The notes under the pieces: generated by a model
Told to the model about the DNA's origin: nothing
Databases searched by the model: none
The model's input: the letters and a program-made list of their open reading frames with translations, nothing else
Assembly: GCF_006874425.1 (NCBI RefSeq)
Contig: NZ_VIJZ01000009.1
Coordinates: 124,001 to 188,000, forward strand
DNA: 64,000 nt
Direction of reading: 5' to 3'
Source: Paenibacillus ottowii
GTDB lineage: Bacteria > Bacillota > Bacilli > Paenibacillales > Paenibacillaceae
In this document: positions 57,514 through 64,000 of the stretch, one piece after another
How the letters are laid out: every line of letters starts with the position of its first letter
Position numbering within the stretch: the first letter of the stretch is position 1
Position numbers and translations under genes: made by a program

Positions 57514-58689
57514 TCAGCCCTGAATGAACTGCCGCTGGGCCGTTTCAAAGAAATTCAAAAGGTCATTGCGGGACGAAAATGCTGCCTGAGCAGATTGGTT
57601 GCTACCGCCCCCTTTGCCCTGGAACGCGCCCAGATTTTCCTTTAAAAACGCTCCGCAGCTAATGGATTGGGTACCGTTGTGTGCCAGAATGATTTTGTTT
57701 TCTGCTGTTGTGGCAAATAATACAAGCAAATCATGCTCAGCGGTCAGCTTGGCAGCCAATTGCTGTATCTCCTGAAAGGATTTTTGTTCGAATACACGAG
57801 CAAGAACATGCCCCTGCACAGCAGACAGCAACTCTTTTGCCTGGTATGATGCATTTTCCTCTTGCAGGAGTTCTACTTGCGCCTTGAGCTGCTTGTGCTC
57901 CTGCTCCCACTTTTCGAATCGGGTCAAAATATCCTTCCGTCCGGTATTGAACTTCGCAGATAACACGTCCAAAATCCGAACACCCTCATTAAAGTCATGG
58001 AGTGCGCGAGCACCACATTTGAAATGGATTCTGGCCATCCCTTTTTGCTTTTCCCATTTCAAGCATTTAATCATCCCAATTTCCCCGGTCTGAGCCACAT
58101 GTGTACCGCCGCAAGCATTATATTCAATGCCCTCGATCTCAACAATTCGAATATTTTCCGTCACTTTAGGCATTTTCACAAGTGGAATGTCCTGCAATTG
58201 CTCATGGGTTACAAAATAGCTTTTGATGCTGCGGTTATTGTAGATTTGCCGATTGGCTTCCTGCTCGATTGCCGATAGCTGGGCAGAGGTTATATCCGAA
58301 CAGTTGACATCAATTGTGGCGTACTCTTGTCCCAAATGAAAGCTCTCTGTACGCGCACCCAACAGCTCTAGGCAAACCGCTGATAGCAAATGCTGCCCGC
58401 TATGCTGCTGCATATGATCAAATCTGCGCTCCCAATCCAATTGGCAAGCCACTTCCCCCTCCTCCGGCAAGCGTTCTACCTGATGCCAGATGTCCCCGTC
58501 TTCGAGGACAACATCTAATACACGAATGCCCTGTATCGTTCCTGTATCACACGGCTGACCTCCGCCATGCGGATAAAAGGCCGTTTCCTCAAGCATAACA
58601 AAAAATGCTCCGTCTCTTTCCATGCTCTGTGTAATATAAGTGTTCCACTCCGTAAGATTTGGAGCAGTGTAATATAATTTGGCAGCCAT
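57514..58689 (-). CDS. Alanyl-tRNA editing protein (AlaX-L type)
   Basis: A 391-residue freestanding editing protein. The zinc-binding motif HSGQHLLSAV is near residue 94 with CGGTHV near residue 190, a coiled-coil follows around 245-285, and a C-terminal DHHA1 domain ends the protein (GGGSNQSAQAAF). It hydrolyses mischarged Ser- or Gly-tRNA(Ala) in the cytosol. It converges with the DUF1275 gene. Confidence 0.9.
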   Translation of the reverse strand: MAAKLYYTAPNLTEWNTYITQSMERDGAFFVMLEETAFYPHGGGQPCDTGTIQGIRVLDVVLEDGDIWHQVERLPEEGEVACQLDWERRFDHMQQHSGQHLLSAVCLELLGARTESFHLGQEYATIDVNCSDITSAQLSAIEQEANRQIYNNRSIKSYFVTHEQLQDIPLVKMPKVTENIRIVEIEGIEYNACGGTHVAQTGEIGMIKCLKWEKQKGMARIHFKCGARALHDFNEGVRILDVLSAKFNTGRKDILTRFEKWEQEHKQLKAQVELLQEENASYQAKELLSAVQGHVLARVFEQKSFQEIQQLAAKLTAEHDLLVLFATTAENKIILAHNGTQSISCGAFLKENLGAFQGKGGGSNQSAQAAFSSRNDLLNFFETAQRQFIQG

Positions 58690-59003
58690 TTCAGTCCCTC
58701 ACTTTTGGGTATTCTTTGTCTTGTCTCGTCCGATATTCACTTATTATCAAGCACTTCACTGTAAATATCAATGTAGTGAATAGCTTGAACATTCCAGCGC
58801 ACATGGGGAAGACAGAAGCTAGCCAAGCAGACTGTGGGTACTGCTTCTGAAAAGGGATCACCATAACCCCTTGTTTCAGCAAGCACAACTAGTGGTGATA
58901 AAAGGATAGTCTCTTCTGTAGAAATAAAAAGGGTTAAGTGCCGTCTAACGAGCCTTAACCCTTTTTCAACAATATTAAATTATCATTGTTATCAGAATAA
59001 TTT
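58690..59003. other. Intergenic region with large inverted repeat and terminator
   Basis: The inverted repeat TCAAGC..TTCACT/AGTGAA..GCTTGA (58747-58788, 14-nt loop) lies 60 nt upstream of the editing protein. A terminator for the next minus-strand gene is at 58927-58966 (AAAAGGGTTAAG/CTTAACCCTTTTT). No gene is seen. Confidence 0.6.
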
Positions 59004-59564
59004 TCACTTATATGCCAGACCTAATTGATAAGCGTGCTCCAGTAAACCTACAATGTATTCTTTCGACTCGGACAAAGTATCATAGAAGAACTCCACCTTG
59101 GACTCTCTTACTCTTGCGTAACCAGCAATGGCTTTATTCAAATAACTAGTAACCAAATCGTGATATTCATACTTGATTAGATGTTCTTTAGTCCCTCCCG
59201 CCAAGCACATCCACAAAACCTGCTTCGTCGTAAATTCCTGAAGTAAACCTTTGTTCCAGACTTTATCTAGGTACCCTTTTAGCATGAAAGGCACACTGTA
59301 CCACCATAGTGGAAACACAAAGACCAGAGCTTCCGCAGCTGCAATTCTATCCATCTCTTTCCGCGTTTCAGGAGCATATTGTTTATGGGTCGTATTCCAA
59401 TCCAGCTCATCTGCAGCGCTGTACACCGGATTGTATCCATCCCGATCCAAGTCCAGAATATCTACCTCGTGCTTATTCTCTTTCAATCCCTCTACAAAAC
59501 GAGTCATGACCGCAAGGGTAAGTGAATCTTCTCTAGGATGCGTGACGACCAATAGAACTTTCAT
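59004..59564 (-). CDS. NAD(P)H-dependent oxidoreductase, flavodoxin-like
   Basis: A 186-residue quinone-reductase-type flavoprotein (KefF/MdaB family). N-terminal VVTHPREDSLTLAVM binds FMN phosphate, FVFPLWWYSVPFMLKGYLDKV is the signature, and WMCLAGGTKEHL follows. It reduces quinones or azo compounds with NAD(P)H. It is divergent from an HxlR regulator that probably controls it. Confidence 0.9.
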   Translation of the reverse strand: MKVLLVVTHPREDSLTLAVMTRFVEGLKENKHEVDILDLDRDGYNPVYSAADELDWNTTHKQYAPETRKEMDRIAAAEALVFVFPLWWYSVPFMLKGYLDKVWNKGLLQEFTTKQVLWMCLAGGTKEHLIKYEYHDLVTSYLNKAIAGYARVRESKVEFFYDTLSESKEYIVGLLEHAYQLGLAYK

Positions 59565-59642
59565 GTATCTGTAACCTACTTTCTCCTCATAATTGTTGAA
59601 CCCTGTCTACAGATGCTATTATGGATGTTATACATTAGAGTG

Positions 59643-59658
59643 TGAAGTACGCACTTCA
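59643..59658. promoter_or_regulatory. Palindrome between oxidoreductase and HxlR 3
   Basis: TGAAGT-ACGC-ACTTCA, perfect 6-bp arms, in the divergent promoter region. Confidence 0.5.
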
Positions 59659-59725
59659 ATGTGCTGTAGGTACTTTAAGGTTCCTTAGTGCCTTTTGTAC
59701 TACAGATCGGAGAGGGGGAAAGTCT

Positions 59726-60121
59726 ATGGAAGACAAAGCCAAAACCTATATGCTCGGGATCGAGGCAACTTTGGAGGTCATCAGTGGAAAGTGGAAAGGC
59801 ATCATTCTGCATCATTTAACCAGCGGCAGAAAACGTACATACGAACTTCGTCAACTCATTCCGAAAATCACCCAAAAAGTGCTTACCCAACAGCTTAGAG
59901 AGCTTGAAAAGGATGGAATCATTCACCGCATCATTTATAACCAGGTTCCACCCAAAGTGGAGTACGAGCTTAGTGAATATGGATGGGATTTTAAAGATTT
60001 GCTTGATCGTTTTTGCTTATGGGGAGAAGATCATTTGGATAGGATCTATGGAGATAAAACAAAGGTGCTTGAAGAGTATTCTGTGAAGGAAAAAAACGTC
60101 AAACAAGCACCACCTCTTTAA
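59726..60121 (+). CDS. HxlR-family transcriptional regulator 3
   Basis: A 131-residue winged-helix regulator from ATG 59726 (GAGGGGG upstream; an earlier in-frame ATG is unsupported). The signature LEVISGKWKGIILHHL is near residue 18. It lacks the early Cys of YodB-type members, so it may respond differently. It is divergent from the NAD(P)H oxidoreductase, with a palindrome between. Confidence 0.9.
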   Translation: MEDKAKTYMLGIEATLEVISGKWKGIILHHLTSGRKRTYELRQLIPKITQKVLTQQLRELEKDGIIHRIIYNQVPPKVEYELSEYGWDFKDLLDRFCLWGEDHLDRIYGDKTKVLEEYSVKEKNVKQAPPL

Positions 60122-60138
60122 AGAGGCGTGCTTGTTTG
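60100..60138 (+). terminator. Terminator overlapping the end of HxlR 3
   Basis: Long hairpin CAAACAAGCAC/GTGCTTGTTTG, with CCTCTTT/AAAGAGG inside, overlapping the stop codon. No long T-run follows, so efficiency is uncertain. Confidence 0.55.
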
Positions 60139-60162
60139 AAATACTATGGCTGTGCACCTTGT

Positions 60163-60585
60163 TTATTCACCAGTCTCCGCAAATTTCCGAATACGAGTCC
60201 CTAATTCATCCCGTACACGCTGGAACACGCTCCATTGCTCCTCTTCTGTTCCTTGTGCTTTAGCCGGATCATCAAATCCCCAATGTTCACGGCGAACCTG
60301 CGGAGGTGTGATAGGACATTTATCAGCAGCATCTCCGCATAAGGTCACAACTAAATCAGCACTATTCAACAAAACAGAATCAATAATATCTGAAGTTTGA
60401 CCGGAAATATCCAGCCCAACTTCATTCATCGCTTGCACCGCTTTAGGGTTGAGGCCGTGTGCTTCAATGCCCGCACTGTATACATTCCAACGGTCTCCCA
60501 AGTATTGTTTAGCCCAACCTTCTGCCATTTGACTGCGGCACGAATTACCGGTGCACAAAAAGTAAATTGTCTTCTTTTCCATCAT
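60163..60585 (-). CDS. arsC: Arsenate reductase, thioredoxin-coupled
   Basis: LMW-phosphatase-fold ArsC, 140 residues. The catalytic loop [14 protein letters not shown] is near residue 11, and the redox Cys pair is in [11 protein letters not shown], as in the pI258/B. subtilis enzymes. It reduces arsenate to arsenite for export by the pump encoded just upstream. Start chosen at 60585 after AAGGAG. Confidence 0.93.
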   Translation of the reverse strand: MMEKKTIYFLCTGNSCRSQMAEGWAKQYLGDRWNVYSAGIEAHGLNPKAVQAMNEVGLDISGQTSDIIDSVLLNSADLVVTLCGDAADKCPITPPQVRREHWGFDDPAKAQGTEEEQWSVFQRVRDELGTRIRKFAETGE

Positions 60586-60607
60586 TAACATCTCCTTCAA
60601 TGTTCCA

Positions 60608-61915
60608 TTATGAAATGATTAACCACAGATATAAGCCCAGCAGGGTAATAAAAAGTGTAGGAATAGTTAAGACGATGCCTGTTTTAAAATAAGTGCCCCA
60701 TGAAATTTTCACGTTTTTCGAACGAAGCACATGCAGCCATAATAATGTGGCTAATGAACCGATTGGAGTTATTTTCGGTCCAAGGTCCGACCCAATGACG
60801 TTAGCATAAATCAGTACCTCTTTGACCATACTGGTTGTATGAGTGGCATTAATGGCAAGCGCATCAATCATGACCGTAGGCAAGTTATTCATACTCGAAG
60901 AGATAATCGCCGCAATAAAACCCATGGCCATGGTGGCTACAAACATACCTTGATCAGCAGCCGCTTGAATCACGTGGGACAGCAGATCCGTCAAACCGGC
61001 GTTACGCAAACCATACACTACCACATACATTCCGATAGAGAAAAATACGATGGCCCATGGAGCTCCCTTAATGACTTCTTTCATGGGTACCACAGGACTT
61101 TTTCTAGCCATCAGCAAGAAAAGGATGGCAATGATACCAGCCACCACCGAGACGGGAATGTCAAAAAATTCGCATACAAAGTAGCCAATCAACAATATTG
61201 TGAGAACGATCCAGGACATACGGAACATCTTTGGATCTTTTATCGCAGTTGCAGGCGTGATTAACTGTGTCGCATCAAACGTTTTAGGAATTCTTTTGCG
61301 AAAAAAGAGATACAGTACCACGATACTAGCCGCTAAGGAAAACAGATTAGGTATAATCATACGACTCGCATATTCCATAAAACTGATTCCAAAGAAATCG
61401 GCTGACACAATATTAACGAGGTTGCTGACTACTAGCGGAAGCGACGTCGTATCTGCAATAAATCCGCTTGCTATGATAAAGGGAAACACCATTTTCTCAT
61501 CCAATTTCAGTGCCCGAACCATCGCCAGTACAATTGGAGTTAAAATTAAAGCCGCTCCATCATTGGCAAAAAAGGCAGCAACTATGGCACCCAGGACGCT
61601 CACATAGACAAACATCCGGGTTCCGCTTCCACGGGCTATCCGTGCCATGTGAAGTGCTGCCCATTCGAAGAAACCTATTTTATCAAGGACTAATGAAATC
61701 AGAATAATGGCAACAAAAGCTAGTGTTGCATTCCAGACCATTCGGGTAACTTCCCAAACATCATGCAAATCCACTACACCCACCAACAAGGCGAGTATAG
61801 CACCGCCGCAGGCAGACCATCCAATGGACAGATGTTTAGGCTGCCAAATGACCAATACTAAAGTGACTAAGAATATAATACATGCCAAAAAAATCAATGT
61901 TCTAAAACCCTCCAT
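60608..61915 (-). CDS. arsB: Arsenite efflux permease ArsB
   Basis: A 435-residue membrane antiporter with about twelve helices. ArsB-type segments include [33 protein letters not shown] and the late [13 protein letters not shown] followed by [21 protein letters not shown]. It expels arsenite from the cell. It precedes arsC by 22 nt. No arsR is seen upstream within 150 nt, unusual for this operon. Confidence 0.93.
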   Translation of the reverse strand: MEGFRTLIFLACIIFLVTLVLVIWQPKHLSIGWSACGGAILALLVGVVDLHDVWEVTRMVWNATLAFVAIILISLVLDKIGFFEWAALHMARIARGSGTRMFVYVSVLGAIVAAFFANDGAALILTPIVLAMVRALKLDEKMVFPFIIASGFIADTTSLPLVVSNLVNIVSADFFGISFMEYASRMIIPNLFSLAASIVVLYLFFRKRIPKTFDATQLITPATAIKDPKMFRMSWIVLTILLIGYFVCEFFDIPVSVVAGIIAILFLLMARKSPVVPMKEVIKGAPWAIVFFSIGMYVVVYGLRNAGLTDLLSHVIQAAADQGMFVATMAMGFIAAIISSSMNNLPTVMIDALAINATHTTSMVKEVLIYANVIGSDLGPKITPIGSLATLLWLHVLRSKNVKISWGTYFKTGIVLTIPTLFITLLGLYLWLIIS

Positions 61916-62064
61916 TACATTTACATTTCCTTATAAATATATACTTATATTAAAAACTGGTCGGCTACATAACCTAGTTGATCCAATGTGTGACGTCTTT
62001 CGATTATATAACTAATGCTTAAATACTAATAGAGCTCAACTTTAATATCAAGAACGCTCAATAC

Positions 62065-63657
62065 TTATTTGTTCACCAATTGCATAATCCAATCTTTTAT
62101 ATCAACGATGCGCAGGGTTTTGGGTCGTGTATTCGTTCCAGAAATAATTAACGGGACAAGGGAATCTTTTTCGTGCAGCGATCCATGGGCTCCCCCTCCG
62201 ATGTGGGTAGGGGAACTTTCGCCGACGAGTTCATATCCTGGTTGGACTGTGACGACAACATATCTCCCTTCATGTGAATTTATTGCCCCGTGTAGTCTCG
62301 CCAAAACGTCTGGATATTTTCCATATTTGATCCGGTTGTTATGGATCGTAATATCCACTAGATTCGTTTCGCCCGATAATGTCCATGATTGTCCATATTC
62401 ATCGGTCAATTTCCCACCGGGACGATAAGAAAACAGACCACCATTTTTCCCCTTTGTAATATGAATATTATTTTTGCCATCTTTCATAGCAATAATGTCG
62501 AGCTTATCCTCATGCTGTAAAGACTGCACCACGTCAGACAAATCCACGTTATTGTTAATGGCATAGATATAGGCCATCCGTTCATTAGCGGCAATCACGA
62601 TTTGGTCATCATTTCTTACGGGTTGATTTAATTTTGCAATACGGTAATGGCTCAAATGAGGTCTTAAATCAACAGTGGCTGCCTGTCGATCATCATATAC
62701 AGCGCTTTGCGCGCTGTCACCCATGACAATCCAAATCGCACTGTTTGCAGCCTCTTCCCATGAACCGTATGCGTTCAACACAGTTTGCAGTGCTTTGTCC
62801 GCTTTTTCAATTCCCTTTAGTTGATTGGGACCCTTTCTATGCGCCAAATTATCATTCTCTGGGAAGTAGGTGATGGTTACGTCTGGAAGTTTTTTCTGAC
62901 TGATTAGAAAGGCGGTATCCTTTGCGGAAAATTCGTCATTCATCCCGAATTTTTTCCACACAGGAGTGTTCCAACTATTTTTCGGGTTCAATTGTGCCAG
63001 AGCTGCATAGGATAACCATTTGGGTCCTGTGACTGTCATTTGTTCTGGCACCCTGTTGCTATTGGCTATAATGTCAGGCACTTTTAAAGCATGTTTCGTA
63101 TTCCCCCTAAAAACAATAGCATTAATGGACGCGGATTCTCTCCCTTTGTCAGCCAAATCTTCATGTAGGGTTTTCGTTTTTTTGTTCAAATGAACTTGAT
63201 TTAATTGGTAAATTGCATCCATAAATACTTGCAGTTGGTCTATCTTCAACGCTTCCTTGATACCATTGCCATAAAAAATCATGCGTTTCTTGGGATCACT
63301 GTACCAAACGAGACCAGGCACATGGTGTTGGTCAGCATACGTTCCCGTTAACAATGTACTGTCGATTGTTACAGACATCGTGGGAAATGAACTCACTACA
63401 TGTGGGAAGTATTGCCCTTTACGAAGGAGAAATCGCATTGCGGGTGCACGGCCTTCTTGCATCGCTTCTTGCAAAGGCTTATCCATTAAAGAATCAATCA
63501 AGACCACAATGACCGGTTTTTTGCCAATTTGATTTACAGCGACATGCGGCTTCACACTCTGTTGCTTTAGCTGTTGACCAGAGTCCGCCCTACAGCCCAA
63601 GACCAATAACAATAAACTTAGCATTAGTACAATGGTAACTTTATTTTTCATGCCCAT
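62065..63657 (-). CDS. Exported type I phosphodiesterase/nucleotide pyrophosphatase-family lipoprotein
   Basis: A 530-residue lipoprotein with lipobox LLVLGCRA. It belongs to the alkaline-phosphatase superfamily: the first metal site is VIVVLIDSLMD, the nucleophile Thr is in SFPTMSVTIDSTLLTG, later ligands are DNLAHRKGP, VMGDSAQSAV and the final HIGGGAHGSLHEKDSLVPLII. Relatives hydrolyse phosphodiesters or phosphonate esters outside the cell. The substrate is unknown. Confidence 0.85.
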   Translation of the reverse strand: MGMKNKVTIVLMLSLLLLVLGCRADSGQQLKQQSVKPHVAVNQIGKKPVIVVLIDSLMDKPLQEAMQEGRAPAMRFLLRKGQYFPHVVSSFPTMSVTIDSTLLTGTYADQHHVPGLVWYSDPKKRMIFYGNGIKEALKIDQLQVFMDAIYQLNQVHLNKKTKTLHEDLADKGRESASINAIVFRGNTKHALKVPDIIANSNRVPEQMTVTGPKWLSYAALAQLNPKNSWNTPVWKKFGMNDEFSAKDTAFLISQKKLPDVTITYFPENDNLAHRKGPNQLKGIEKADKALQTVLNAYGSWEEAANSAIWIVMGDSAQSAVYDDRQAATVDLRPHLSHYRIAKLNQPVRNDDQIVIAANERMAYIYAINNNVDLSDVVQSLQHEDKLDIIAMKDGKNNIHITKGKNGGLFSYRPGGKLTDEYGQSWTLSGETNLVDITIHNNRIKYGKYPDVLARLHGAINSHEGRYVVVTVQPGYELVGESSPTHIGGGAHGSLHEKDSLVPLIISGTNTRPKTLRIVDIKDWIMQLVNK

Positions 63658-63849
63658 ATATGCGTCCCCTTTTTTAGAAAAGCAATCCCCTTCTTCTTAT
63701 TATTTTTTCTTGCACTAAAAAATTTATTCCTACATTAGATCATTGGGATAAAAAGGGGACACCTGCAACAAAGTTACAACTCCAATGAATTTTTTAGATC
63801 TAATAGGTCAAATTTAAAAATCAAAACCATTTAGGAAGAGAGTATAACG

Positions 63850-64000
63850 ATGACTACAACAAACTTACACGAATACTCCATGCATTATATAGATTCCGGC
63901 GAAGGAACGGCCATCCTATTCATTCACCCTCCAGTACTCACAAGCTTAAGTTTCACATACCAGATCCAAGGGTTATCGCCCTATTTTCGAACGATCGCTT
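63850..64000 (+). CDS. Alpha/beta hydrolase, N-terminal part
   Basis: About 50 residues, cut by the window edge. The pattern HYIDSGEGTAILFIHPPVLTSL matches the first strand and oxyanion-hole loop of alpha/beta hydrolases, with HP in place of the common HG. GGAAGAGAG precedes the start. The substrate cannot be told. Confidence 0.75.
   Translation, partial: MTTTNLHEYSMHYIDSGEGTAILFIHPPVLTSLSFTYQIQGLSPYFRTIA

Overview
The window looks like chromosome of a Paenibacillus, most likely near the P. polymyxa/peoriae group. The genes have Bacillales relatives: YclNOPQ petrobactin uptake, a DeoR/SorC-controlled deo operon, a DUF4179 anti-sigma pair and an MhqA/MhqO-type dioxygenase. Ribosome binding sites are strong AGGAGG type, GTG and TTG starts are used, and rho-independent terminators are common. 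A GH81/CBM56 glucanase relic also fits. Base composition is moderate (mid-40s to 50% GC by eye) except for a visibly AT-rich accessory stretch at about 5.3-18.9 kb. No rRNA, canonical tRNA, CRISPR array or intact insertion sequence was seen.

Layout. 0-3.1 kb: iron-siderophore ABC importer on the minus strand behind a perfect Fur box. 3.2-9.9 kb: two-component system and an FtsX-type ABC transporter, split by a decayed copy of its ATPase and by two tandem cassettes, each encoding a 42-residue Cys-rich peptide on the minus strand. 10-18.9 kb: a RiPP-like cluster with two radical SAM/SPASM maturases, one with a probable N-terminal peptide-recognition domain. It also holds a split ABC exporter, an AgrC/AgrA-like pair, a small cytosolic subtilase and a secreted thioredoxin. 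19-30.4 kb: acetyltransferase, broken amidohydrolase, ECF sigma/anti-sigma pair, ring-cleavage dioxygenase, M3 peptidase, pyridoxal kinase, large XRE regulator and a cyclic-nucleotide phosphodiesterase. 30.6-34.1 kb: phnDCEE phosphonate importer. 34.2-38.7 kb: class V aminotransferase and a sulfate importer with an attenuator-like leader. 38.9-47.3 kb: two exported proteins and the deoxynucleoside catabolic operon pdp-deoD-deoB-nupC-cdd-deoC-deoR. 47.5-54.8 kb: CheW-like protein, SPFH protein, a structured intergenic region, methyltransferase, glucanase pseudogene, ribA-ribD and a flavin monooxygenase. 55-64 kb: three HxlR regulators with redox or unknown partners, AlaX editing protein, arsBC, an exported phosphodiesterase and the start of an alpha/beta hydrolase.

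How they work together. The best candidate for an undescribed system is 5.4-18.8 kb. Short Cys-rich peptides could be modified by the radical SAM enzymes, trimmed by the subtilase, exported by the split ABC transporter, oxidised outside with help from the thioredoxin, and controlled by the LytTR-type system. The neighbouring FtsX-type transporter with its own two-component system could give immunity. The domains and peptide frames are seen directly. Their functional linkage is inference, because the peptide cassettes lie about 4 kb from the maturases, across the transporter genes.
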